This document shows positions 1-6,724 of a DNA stretch of 12,049 nucleotides, one piece after another; the first letter of the stretch is position 1; each line of letters starts with the position of its first letter. The DNA is taken from the NCBI GenBank assembly GCA_023450335.1, contig JAEXHA010000029.1, forward strand, positions 1 to 12,049, read 5' to 3'. Source of the stretch: Actinomycetes bacterium (lineage in GTDB: Bacteria; Actinomycetota; Actinomycetes; Actinomycetales; Microbacteriaceae). The notes under the pieces are model-generated. The model was not told the DNA's origin. It saw only the letters and a list, made by a program, of their open reading frames with translations, and ran no database searches. Both the position numbers and the translations under genes were made by a program.

Positions 1-2
1 GG

Positions 3-1151
3 GTGCCGTTGATCGCGCGCGCGGTGCGCGCCGCCGCCCGGTCCGCGGCCGTCGACCTGGTCGTCGTGTCGACCGATGACGCCGAGATCGCGGCGGTCGC
101 GGCGGATGCCGGGGCGCGCATCGTGACCCGTCCGGCCGACATCGCCGGCGACACCGCGACCTCGGAGAGCGCCGTGCTGCACGCGCTCGAGGCGCTGGCC
201 GGTGACGGCATCGCGCCGCAGATCGTCGTGTTCGTGCAGGCCACCTCGCCGTTCGTCCCCAGCGAGGGCATCGACGCCGCCGTCGCCGCGATCCGCGAGG
301 GGTACGACAGCGCGTTCGCCGCGCACGAGACGTACGGATTCGTGTGGCGGCGCACCGCAGACGGTACCGCGGGCGCCGTGAATCACGACGCCACCCATCG
401 CCCCCGCCGGCAGGACCGTGAACCCCACTACCTCGAGACCGGCGCGTTCTACGCCTTCGACGCGGCAGGGTTCCGTCGCAGCGGGCACCGGTTCTTCGGC
501 CGCACTGCGATCATCGAGGTCCCCGAGTCGACCGCCATCGAGATCGACGACCTCGACCAGTTCGCCCGGGCCGACGCGCTCGCCGGGCTGCTGGCTCCCG
601 ACGCCGACCCGGTCGATGTGGACGCCGTGGTCACCGACTTCGACGGCGTGCACACCGACGACACCGCCCTCACCGACGCCGACGGCCGCGAGCTCGTGCG
701 TGTGAGTCGCAGCGATGGCATGGGTGTCGGGCTCCTGCGCCGCGCCGGCATCCCGACCCTGATCCTGTCGACCGAGGCCCACCCCGTCGTCGCCGCGCGC
801 GGCCGCAAGCTCGGCGTCGCGGTGCGGCAGGGCGTCGACGACAAGGCGGCCGCACTGCGCGCGTGGGCGGACGACACCGGCATCCCCCTCACCCGCGTCG
901 CGTACCTCGGCAACGACGTCAACGACCTCGCCGCCCTCGCCCTGGTGGGCTGGCCGGTCGCCACCGCCGACGCCCACCCGCGCGTGCGTCTGGCGGCACG
1001 GGTCGTCCTCACCCGGCGCGGGGGCGACGGTGCCGTGCGCGAACTGGCCGACCGGGTGCTCGAGACCCGTCCGGCACCCGCTCCGCCGCGCGGTGGCCAG
1101 CACGCCGACACCGTCGATTCACGCGGCGTTCACAGCCGGCGCGCACGCTGA
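3..1151 (+). CDS. neuA: Bifunctional CMP-nonulosonate (acylneuraminate) cytidylyltransferase / KdsC-like HAD phosphatase, 5'-partial
   Basis: The protein would activate a nonulosonic acid with CTP to give the CMP-sugar, and its second domain probably dephosphorylates the 9-phosphate precursor. Residues are counted from base 3. Residues 1-195 are the cytidylyltransferase part, with the QATSPF motif at 79-84 (usual QPTSPL) and the family-typical IEIDDLDQF segment near 180. Residues 205-355 are an HAD domain: TDFDG with nucleophile pair D212/D214, motif II as STE (256-258) instead of the KdsC TGR, Lys281, and GNDVND (303-308). The CTP-binding N-terminal motif (RGGSKGI-like) is absent, so the true start lies upstream of the window and the GTG at 3 is an internal codon. 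Such NeuA-phosphatase fusions are known in other bacteria. It precedes neuB by 27 bp on the same strand. The exact sugar (Neu5Ac, Kdn, Pse, Leg) cannot be told from sequence. Confidence 0.85.
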   Translation: MPLIARAVRAAARSAAVDLVVVSTDDAEIAAVAADAGARIVTRPADIAGDTATSESAVLHALEALAGDGIAPQIVVFVQATSPFVPSEGIDAAVAAIREGYDSAFAAHETYGFVWRRTADGTAGAVNHDATHRPRRQDREPHYLETGAFYAFDAAGFRRSGHRFFGRTAIIEVPESTAIEIDDLDQFARADALAGLLAPDADPVDVDAVVTDFDGVHTDDTALTDADGRELVRVSRSDGMGVGLLRRAGIPTLILSTEAHPVVAARGRKLGVAVRQGVDDKAAALRAWADDTGIPLTRVAYLGNDVNDLAALALVGWPVATADAHPRVRLAARVVLTRRGGDGAVRELADRVLETRPAPAPPRGGQHADTVDSRGVHSRRAR

Positions 1152-1178
1152 GATGACACTCAGACCAGAGGAGACGCC

Positions 1179-2051
1179 ATGACCGTCAGCATCGGCTCGC
1201 AGGTGGTGGGCGGCACCCACCCCGTCTACGTCATCGCAGAGATCGGCCTCAACCACAACGGCGACGTCGAGATCGCCAAACAGCTCATCGACGTGGCCGC
1301 CCGCGCCGGCGCGAACGCGGTCAAGTTCCAGAAGCGCACCCCCGAGATCGCGACACCCGCACACATGCGCGATGTGACGCGCGAGACGCCGTGGGGCACC
1401 ATGTCGTACCTCGAGTACCGCCACCGGGTCGAGTTCGACCGCGACCAGTACATCGAGATCGGCGACCACGCCACGCTGCACGGCCTGCACTGGTTCGCCT
1501 CACCGTGGGACATGCCCAGCGTCGAGTTCCTCGAAGACCTGAACGTCGTCGCGCACAAAGTGGCCTCCGCGAGCCTCACCGACACCGCGCTGCTGCAGGC
1601 GCTGCGCGACACCGGCAAGCCCGTCATCATGTCGACCGGCATGTCGACGATCGACCAGATCGACCGCGCGCTGGCCACGCTCGACACCGACCGCGTGGTG
1701 CTGCTGCACGCCACGTCGACCTATCCGCTCGAGCCCGAAGAGGCCAACCTCAAGATGATCCCGGCGCTGCGTGACCGCTACGCCGGCGTGCCGGTGGGCT
1801 ATTCGGGCCACGAACGCGGCCTGCAGATCTCGCTCGCGGCCGTCGCCCTGGGGGCCGTCGCCGTCGAGCGGCACATCACGCTCGACCGCACCATGTGGGG
1901 CTCGGACCACGCCGCCTCGCTCGAGCCGGCCGGCCTGGAGCACCTGGTCCGCGACATCCGCGTCATCGAGAGCGCGCTGGGTGACGGCGTCAAGCGCGTA
2001 TACGACAGCGAGCAGGCGCCGATGGCGAAGCTGCGTCGCGTCGCGGTGTGA
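1179..2051 (+). CDS. neuB: NeuB-type N-acetylneuraminate (nonulosonate) synthase, lacking the SAF domain
   Basis: It condenses phosphoenolpyruvate with a hexose or hexosamine (or its 6-phosphate) to form a nine-carbon keto-deoxy sugar in the cytoplasm. The 290 residues form the NeuB TIM barrel. Visible motifs are EIGLNHNGD (21-29), KFQ (49-51), SPWD (108-111), Lys127, STGMST (152-157), HATSTYP (177-183), GYSGHERG (207-214), ERHITLD (230-236) and GSDH (241-244). The His-Cys of many NeuB enzymes is His-Ala here, and EKH is ERH. Canonical NeuB is about 345 residues with a C-terminal antifreeze-like SAF domain. This protein stops at KLRRVAV, where that domain would begin. The ATG has a good ribosome binding site, GAGGAG at 1168-1173, 5 nt away. 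The following gene overlaps its stop codon, which suggests translational coupling. Whether it makes Neu5Ac, Kdn or another nonulosonate is unknown. Confidence 0.88.
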   Translation: MTVSIGSQVVGGTHPVYVIAEIGLNHNGDVEIAKQLIDVAARAGANAVKFQKRTPEIATPAHMRDVTRETPWGTMSYLEYRHRVEFDRDQYIEIGDHATLHGLHWFASPWDMPSVEFLEDLNVVAHKVASASLTDTALLQALRDTGKPVIMSTGMSTIDQIDRALATLDTDRVVLLHATSTYPLEPEEANLKMIPALRDRYAGVPVGYSGHERGLQISLAAVALGAVAVERHITLDRTMWGSDHAASLEPAGLEHLVRDIRVIESALGDGVKRVYDSEQAPMAKLRRVAV

Positions 2052-3388
2052 CCATGCGCTTCGAGCGTTCCCCGCGGCTGCGCGTGGTGGCCATCGCCGA
2101 CGCCGACTCGTTCGTGAAGTGGGCCGCCCACCTGCTCGACACCGTGCCCGACGCCAGCCGTCACCTGCTGCTGGTGCGCACGCCCCTGTGCGTGAGCGTC
2201 GATCAGCAGCGCGCGGCGCTGGCGGGCACCGCCTTCGACGACGGGCGCGTCACCCGCATCGACCACGAGAGCCTGGCGGCATGGCTGGCACGCGACCGGC
2301 CCGACGTGGTCGTGGTGTCGGGCCGGGGCCCGTTCGTGCGCCTCGTGCAGCGTGAGATCGACCGCGTGCACCCCCGCCCGGTCGTGGTGACGGGGCTGCC
2401 GGGCATCTCCATCCCCGCCCAGCGCGGCGCGGCCCTCTACCGGCGGCACAGCGACCTCATGGTGGTGCACTCGCGTCGTGAGCTGCGGGCCTTCGGTGAA
2501 CTCGGCCGACGCCTGGGCGCGCCGCTGCACCTCGGCCTGGCCACACTGCCGTACGCCCGCCGGCAGTACGGCGGCAGCGGCGGCACCGACCTCGTCTTCG
2601 CGGCGCAGGCCATCGTCCCGCGGGAATCCGGCGACCGCCGCGCACTGGCCGACATCCTGCGCCGCGCCGCGCTGGCCGACCCGACCCGGCGCGTCGTGGT
2701 CAAACTGCGGTCACGACCCGACCGCGGCGAGACCGAGACGCACCACGAGACGACCGCCTACGCCGAACTGCTGGCCGACCGGCCCGAGAACCTCGTGTTC
2801 TCCTACGCGCCGATGGCCGAGGCGCTCGCCGGCGCCGAGGGACTGGTCACCGTCAGCTCGACCGCCGCGATCGAGGCGATGGCCCGCGGCATCCCTGTCA
2901 TCGCGCTCGACACGTTCGGCGTGCGCAAGGCGCACCTCAACACCGCCTTCGCCGGCAGCGGCGTGCTCGGGTCGGCCGACGACGTCGTCGCGCGCCGGTT
3001 CCGGCACCCGCACCCGCTGTGGATGCGCGACAACTACTTCCACGACCCCGCCGAATCGACGTGGTGGACCGAGGTGGTCGATCTCGTGGCCCGGCGTCGT
3101 CACGGCCTGCTGCCTGCCCGCCCGATACCCCGCCCCCGTGGCGGCGCGCTGCATGCGGCGTGGCAGCGCAAGAGCGTGCTCGGCGCCGAGGATCACACCC
3201 TGGCCGGCTCGGTGGCGATGACGGTGGCGACACCGCTGGTGGGCGTCGCGCTCACGCTGCGTCGCCTGCGCGGGCGGCGTGGGGCGATGACCTGGTCGGA
3301 TGAGACCACCGACTTCACCGTCTCCCCGGCGCGTTATCAGGATCCGATCATCCGGCGTCGGCGCCCGGCGCTGGCCGGTATCGAATGA
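2048..3388 (+). CDS. Putative glycosyltransferase (DUF6716-like), nonulosonate cassette
   Basis: It probably transfers the CMP-activated sugar made by the two upstream genes onto a cell-surface glycan; this is inferred from context. The 446 residues look like a GT-B-type enzyme: an N-terminal half with GLPGISIP (116-123), then a C-terminal half with VVVKLRSR (216-223) and a nucleotide-sugar-site-like stretch (267-287) in which TVSSTAAIEA and GIPVIAL follow each other. The Ser-Ser/Thr pair recalls the conserved serines of CDP-glycerol and polysialic acid transferases, but the classical HP motif is not evident. A basic tail (about 350-446) includes a hydrophobic stretch at 385-404 that could touch the membrane. 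The start is either GTG 2048, overlapping the neuB stop as GTGA, or ATG 2054; no clear Shine-Dalgarno sequence favours one. The DUF6716 assignment is from memory of similar actinobacterial proteins next to neuA/neuB. Confidence 0.7.
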   Translation: MTMRFERSPRLRVVAIADADSFVKWAAHLLDTVPDASRHLLLVRTPLCVSVDQQRAALAGTAFDDGRVTRIDHESLAAWLARDRPDVVVVSGRGPFVRLVQREIDRVHPRPVVVTGLPGISIPAQRGAALYRRHSDLMVVHSRRELRAFGELGRRLGAPLHLGLATLPYARRQYGGSGGTDLVFAAQAIVPRESGDRRALADILRRAALADPTRRVVVKLRSRPDRGETETHHETTAYAELLADRPENLVFSYAPMAEALAGAEGLVTVSSTAAIEAMARGIPVIALDTFGVRKAHLNTAFAGSGVLGSADDVVARRFRHPHPLWMRDNYFHDPAESTWWTEVVDLVARRRHGLLPARPIPRPRGGALHAAWQRKSVLGAEDHTLAGSVAMTVATPLVGVALTLRRLRGRRGAMTWSDETTDFTVSPARYQDPIIRRRRPALAGIE

Positions 3389-3403
3389 CCTGTCGGGCGC
3401 GCG

Positions 3404-4528
3404 TCACCAGAACAGCACGCGCGACTGGATGAGGAAGAAGAAGACGACGAACATGCCCATGACTGCCACCGTCGCCCACGGGATGCCGCGTTTGAGACGT
3501 CGCCCCGGTGCCGCGACCCCGGGCGGCGGTCGCAGTGCCGTCGCCGGCGCGGTGAAGGGGGTGGATGCCGGTGCCGCCGCCAGGCGGTCATCGCGCCACC
3601 GTTCCCATTGGGCGAATTTGTCCAGCAGCGCCGCCACGACCGAGAACAGCCACGCCCACGTCTGCGGGTCGAGGGTCGAGAACTCGCGCTTGGCGTAGAG
3701 GAACATCCAGTCCTCGACGATCTCGACATCGAGCGCGGCGGCGTTGTCGATGAACCGGGCCATGATGTCGGGTGTGAACAGGTAGAGCGCGTCGCGCTCG
3801 TACCCCTGCGGGCAGTACAGCGAGAAGTAGCGGTCGAAGTCGCCCTCCAGGCGCAGTCGCTGGTCGCGGTCGAACGACGCCGGCAGGTTCGAGCCGAACA
3901 GGCCGTTGTTGCCCGTGGCATCCAGCACGATGTGCGGCAGGGGTGAGGTCAGCTTGACGGCGATGTAGCCCCATCGATGCGTCGACTGGTTCTTGCCCGA
4001 CCCCGTCGTGTACCGGTAGTTGCCGAACTCGACGAACCGGGGCTGCTCACCGCGGACGATGTCGGTGGCGGCGCGGTCGCGGCCGAGCGCGAAGATCATG
4101 CCCGGCAGCGGCGGGTTCTTCGCCTCGGCGTGCCAGGCCATGCCGTTGGCCTGCGCGAACCGGTCGAGCCGGTACCAGCGCTCACGCTTGCCGCCGCGGA
4201 CCATGCGGTAGATCAGCGTGCCGACGCCGGCGAGGAAGATCGCGAGGATCACGAACGGTCCGATGCCCCAGAGCAGACCGATCCCACCGGGCGCGTCGCC
4301 TGCCGCCTGGACCATGCCCACGGCCACGCGTACGAACGTCGACGCGAAGAAGAGGACGAAGACGACCCCGATCACCACGAACAGCACCATCGCGATGCCC
4401 GACGCGCTGCGCGGCAATCGGCCCGCGCTGCGCAGCCGGTCGAGGTGCGCGCGCATCGCGGTCTTGTCGACCGGTTCGGTCAGCGGGCGGGCGTCGAACG
4501 GCAGCGGCGCGGCAGGCGGTGTCGTCAT
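3404..4528 (-). CDS. Three-TM membrane protein of unknown function (DUF3137-like)
   Basis: The 374 residues have two hydrophobic segments near the N-terminus (about 43-70 and 84-108), a cytoplasmic-looking central domain (115-315), a Pro/Ala-rich linker (318-345) and a third C-terminal segment (350-368). The central domain has conserved-looking stretches such as FVEFGNYRY (165-173), WGYIAVKL (186-193) and EDWMFLYAKREF (272-283). It resembles the actinobacterial DUF3137-type family in size and layout, but I name no function. It is convergent with the glycosyltransferase gene (15-bp gap) and lies 21 bp downstream of the 4550-5305 gene on the same strand. There is no Shine-Dalgarno sequence. Instead TAGCCT lies 7 nt before the ATG, suggesting its own leaderless transcript. 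Confidence 0.8.
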   Translation of the reverse strand: MTTPPAAPLPFDARPLTEPVDKTAMRAHLDRLRSAGRLPRSASGIAMVLFVVIGVVFVLFFASTFVRVAVGMVQAAGDAPGGIGLLWGIGPFVILAIFLAGVGTLIYRMVRGGKRERWYRLDRFAQANGMAWHAEAKNPPLPGMIFALGRDRAATDIVRGEQPRFVEFGNYRYTTGSGKNQSTHRWGYIAVKLTSPLPHIVLDATGNNGLFGSNLPASFDRDQRLRLEGDFDRYFSLYCPQGYERDALYLFTPDIMARFIDNAAALDVEIVEDWMFLYAKREFSTLDPQTWAWLFSVVAALLDKFAQWERWRDDRLAAAPASTPFTAPATALRPPPGVAAPGRRLKRGIPWATVAVMGMFVVFFFLIQSRVLFW

Positions 4529-4535
4529 CGCGGCC

Positions 4536-4541
4536 AGGCTA
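4536..4541 (-). promoter_or_regulatory. Candidate leaderless -10 element for the 3404-4528 gene
   Basis: The minus strand reads TAGCCT, then 7 nt, then the ATG at 4528, the same geometry as the upstream neighbour gene. It lies inside the 21-bp gap between the two genes. No clear -35 is seen; it would fall within the end of the upstream coding region. Confidence 0.4.
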
Positions 4542-4549
4542 CCCGGTGC

Positions 4550-5305
4550 TCAGCGGTTCACGTCGTCGGCATCCCACGAGAGCGCGGCGCCCTCGCGGAT
4601 CGGCAGCGCCTCGAGCCGTTCGTCGTCGACGAGGGCGCGGATCAGCTCGGCGCTGCCGCCGACGATCGTCGCGTCATAGTCGACCTCGCTGACCACGACC
4701 CAGGCATGGTCGTCGGGCCAGATCAGGCTCGGGGACTGTGCCGACGGGTCGATTCCGTGCTCCTCGGCGATGCGGTCGCGCCACGGCACGTGCAGCACCC
4801 AGTCGGTCACGGCCAGCTCGCGCACGCCGCCGCGGAACAGCACGTGGCCGCGCCCCGACAGCTCGAGCCGCGGACCCTCGGAGATCTCCCGCGAGAGGAT
4901 GCCCTCCTGCCAGGTTGTTTTGCGATACGGGTTGTTGAACCGGTCCTTCAGCGCGTGGCCCAGCATCTCGTTGTGGTGGGCGAGGGTCGCGTCGTCGGAG
5001 TCTCCGATCTGGAAGAACGTGCGCGACGGGGCCTCGCCCATGTGGCCCAGCAGCGCTCCGGTGCCTTCCCACAGCGCGACGAAGCCGTCGTCGGGGGTGG
5101 TCGTGTAGGCGGTGAGGATGCCGGAGACCACAGCCACGAGCTCGGCACCAGGTCCCTCGGGCAGCTCGGGCGTCTGGCTCCGGTGAGGAATCCGCGCGTA
5201 CGCGGCGAATCCGCGCGGCACGACGTCGTGCATCGTGCCGGACCACGGCTCGTCGAGCCGTTCGCGGAGCCAGTCTCCGGCATCCACGGCTGCGGTCCAT
5301 TCCAT
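4550..5305 (-). CDS. Conserved hypothetical protein
   Basis: I do not recognise a named family. Starting at the ATG at 5305 the protein has 251 residues; the frame stays open about 59 codons further upstream, but that stretch has unlikely composition and runs into the divergent rpsF promoter. The protein appears soluble, with no signal peptide or TM segment. Conserved-looking features are an N-terminal WLRERL segment, a central AP-rich FFQIGDSDD segment, RGHVLFRGG, and a C-terminal block in which LIWPDDHAWVVVSEVDYD is followed by VGGSAELI. Similar proteins occur in actinobacteria without a known role. It is divergent from rpsF across a 204-bp spacer. No Shine-Dalgarno is visible; a TAGCGT hexamer lies 7 nt before the ATG. 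Confidence 0.72.
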   Translation of the reverse strand: MEWTAAVDAGDWLRERLDEPWSGTMHDVVPRGFAAYARIPHRSQTPELPEGPGAELVAVVSGILTAYTTTPDDGFVALWEGTGALLGHMGEAPSRTFFQIGDSDDATLAHHNEMLGHALKDRFNNPYRKTTWQEGILSREISEGPRLELSGRGHVLFRGGVRELAVTDWVLHVPWRDRIAEEHGIDPSAQSPSLIWPDDHAWVVVSEVDYDATIVGGSAELIRALVDDERLEALPIREGAALSWDADDVNR

Positions 5306-5310
5306 ACCGG

Positions 5311-5320
5311 CAACGCTATC
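5311..5320 (-). promoter_or_regulatory. Candidate leaderless -10 element for the 4550-5305 gene
   Basis: On the minus strand TAGCGT (fits the TAnnnT actinobacterial -10 pattern) ends 7 nt before the ATG at 5305. RNA polymerase would then start at or next to the A of the ATG, consistent with the absence of a Shine-Dalgarno sequence. No convincing -35 is seen. Confidence 0.45.
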
Positions 5321-5346
5321 GGCCGGTCGGGCCGGGATCACGGCGA

Positions 5347-5376
5347 TTCGGCGGCTGATCGGGCATCCGCTAGACT
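5347..5376 (+). promoter_or_regulatory. Candidate rpsF operon promoter
   Basis: TAGACT at 5371-5376 is a good -10 hexamer (TAnnnT). An 18-nt spacer leads back to TTCGGC at 5347-5352, a weak -35. The predicted start near 5383 leaves a leader of about 127 nt before rpsF. It is divergent from the promoter of the 4550-5305 gene. Confidence 0.55.
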
Positions 5377-5394
5377 GTGGAGGTTGTCCGGCGG

Positions 5395-5483
5395 TTCCCC
5401 ACGTCTCTCCGATGAGAAACACGGGGAATGTGAGTCCGCGACATGTGCAACAACCCTCCTGATGCCGGGAACCGCCCGGCATC
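5395..5483 (+). promoter_or_regulatory. Structured rpsF leader with two hairpins (possible S6:S18 autoregulatory site)
   Basis: The first hairpin pairs TTCCCC (5395-5400) with GGGGAA (5423-5428), with an inner TCTC/GAGA stem. The second is a perfect 9-bp stem, GATGCCGGG (5461-5469) with CCCGGCATC (5475-5483), and loop AACCG. It ends 12 nt before the Shine-Dalgarno sequence. Many bacteria have an rpsF leader RNA bound by the S6:S18 complex, in which a CCG trinucleotide matters. The CCG in this loop is suggestive, but the match to that motif is my inference. Confidence 0.45.
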
Positions 5484-5509
5484 CGTTCTAGTCCGAAGGA
5501 GGTGGGTTA

Positions 5510-5875
5510 GTGACGCACTCCCACCAGTACGAGCTCATGGTCATCCTTGACCCCGAGGTCGACGAGCGCCAGGTCGCCCCCAAGCTCGACGGGTTCCTGA
5601 AGGTCATCACCGCCGGTGGTGGCTCGATCGACAACGTCGACATCTGGGGCCGTCGCCGGCTGGCTTACGAGATCGAGAAGAAGACCGAGGGCATCTACGC
5701 CGTCGTCAACTTCACCGCGACCGCCGAGGCCACGCAGGAACTCGACCGTCAGCTGGGTCTCAACGAGCAGATCATGCGCACCAAGGTGCTCCGCGCCGAG
5801 GAGGCCATCGCTCAGGTCGCCGCCGAGAAGCAGCGCGCCGAGGCCAAGGCAGCCCGCAAGGCCGCGAAGGCGTAA
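5510..5875 (+). CDS. rpsF: 30S ribosomal protein S6
   Basis: S6 binds the central domain of 16S rRNA in the small-subunit platform as a partner of S18. The 121 residues match the family: N-terminal YELMVILDPEVDE, central WGRRRLAYEI with EGIYAVVNF, and the LDRQLGLNEQIMRTKVLR segment, then an Ala/Lys-rich tail (about 100-121) typical of actinobacterial S6. The start is GTG, set by a near-perfect AAGGAGGT at 5496-5503, 6 nt upstream. It is the first gene of the rpsF-ssb-rpsR-rplI operon. Confidence 0.97.
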   Translation: MTHSHQYELMVILDPEVDERQVAPKLDGFLKVITAGGGSIDNVDIWGRRRLAYEIEKKTEGIYAVVNFTATAEATQELDRQLGLNEQIMRTKVLRAEEAIAQVAAEKQRAEAKAARKAAKA

Positions 5876-5880
5876 CGCTC

Positions 5881-6393
5881 ATGGCCGGCGAAACCATCAT
5901 CACGATCGTGGGCAACCTCACGGCAGACCCCGAGCTGCGGTACACGCAGAACGGCCTGCCCGTCGCGAACTTCACGATTGCTTCGACGCCGCGCAACTTC
6001 GACCGTCAGGCCAACGAGTGGAAGGACGGCGAAGCGCTGTTCCTCCGCGCGTCGGTGTGGCGTGAATTCGCCGAGCACGTGGCGGGCTCCCTCACCAAGG
6101 GCTCGCGCGTCATCGCGACCGGTCGCCTCAAGCAGCGCTCCTACCAGGACCGCGAGGGCAACAACCGCACCGCGATCGAGCTGGAGGTCGACGAGATCGG
6201 CCCGTCGCTGCGCTACGCGACCGCCCAGGTGACGCGCGCCGCTTCCGGCGGCGGCAACTTCGGTGGCGGCGGTCAGCAGCAGCGCCCGCAGCAGCAGGTG
6301 CAGCAGGACGAGCCGTGGTCCACGCCCGGCTCGGCCGCGCCCGATGCATGGAGCGCTCCCGGCACGAGCTACGGCGACGACACGCCCTTCTGA
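5881..6393 (+). CDS. ssb: Single-stranded DNA-binding protein
   Basis: SSB coats single-stranded DNA in replication and repair and recruits partners through its C-terminal tip. The 170 residues show an OB fold (about 1-112) with IVGNLTADPELRYT near the N-terminus, FLRASVWREFAEHV in the middle and GSRVIATGRLKQRSYQDREG. A Gly/Gln/Pro-rich flexible linker follows (about 120-160), and the acidic tip ends DDTPF (canonical DDDIPF). It starts 5 nt after the rpsF stop with no strong Shine-Dalgarno sequence, so translational coupling is likely. The placement between rpsF and rpsR is the classical bacterial arrangement. Confidence 0.97.
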   Translation: MAGETIITIVGNLTADPELRYTQNGLPVANFTIASTPRNFDRQANEWKDGEALFLRASVWREFAEHVAGSLTKGSRVIATGRLKQRSYQDREGNNRTAIELEVDEIGPSLRYATAQVTRAASGGGNFGGGGQQQRPQQQVQQDEPWSTPGSAAPDAWSAPGTSYGDDTPF

Positions 6394-6419
6394 ACCCGGG
6401 CGTTCACCTCACAAGACCA

Positions 6420-6439
6420 GTGGATGCCATGGCATCCAC
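6420..6439 (+). repeat. Perfect 20-bp palindrome between ssb and rpsR
   Basis: The sequence GTGGATGCCATGGCATCCAC is its own reverse complement. In RNA it would form a hairpin with up to 8 bp and a 4-nt loop, ending 8 nt before the rpsR Shine-Dalgarno AAGGA (6448-6452). There is no T-run after it, so it is not a classical terminator. It may be an mRNA processing or stability element or a protein-binding site. Confidence 0.7.
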
Positions 6440-6458
6440 CCCTAACTAAGGACACAAC

Positions 6459-6713
6459 ATGGCTGGAAAGGCTACCGGCGATCGCCGTAAGCCGCGGAAG
6501 GGCGCGAAGAACGCCGCTCCCGCGAAGGCGATCCGCGTCGGCGTCATCGACTACAAGGACGTCGCAACCCTCCGCAAGTTCATCTCGGAGCGTGGGAAGA
6601 TCCGCGCCCGTCGTATCACCGGTGTCTCGGTGCAGGAGCAGCGTCTGATCGCCAAGGCGATCAAGAACGCGCGCGAAATGGCGCTCCTGCCCTACGCCGG
6701 CGCCGGCCGCTAA
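6459..6713 (+). CDS. rpsR: 30S ribosomal protein S18, cysteine-free (C-) form
   Basis: S18 pairs with S6 on the 30S platform. The 84 residues carry the family core IDYKDVATLRKFISERGKI, ARRITGVSVQEQ and IKNAREMALLPY. The Cys residues that bind zinc in the C+ S18 of mycobacteria (a CxxC before IDYKD, and GNC later) are replaced here, giving IRVGVIDYKD and GVSVQEQ, and the protein has no cysteine. A good Shine-Dalgarno AAGGA at 6448-6452 sits 6 nt from the ATG. The stop is followed directly by the rplI ribosome binding site. Confidence 0.96.
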   Translation: MAGKATGDRRKPRKGAKNAAPAKAIRVGVIDYKDVATLRKFISERGKIRARRITGVSVQEQRLIAKAIKNAREMALLPYAGAGR

Positions 6714-6724
6714 GGAGCACCTCA

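Noticed and set aside
5412..5462. 16-codon upstream open frame (MRNTGNVSPRHVQQPS) in the rpsF leader
   Set aside because: No Shine-Dalgarno sequence and no recognised attenuation peptide. Its stop touches the leader hairpin, so it is worth remembering but cannot be supported as a gene.
3977..5491. 504-codon open frame on the plus strand, opposite two minus-strand genes
   Set aside because: Arg/Asp/Gly/His-rich composition with no recognisable domain. It is a high-GC shadow of the two minus-strand genes, which have TM segments, conserved-looking blocks and sensible starts.
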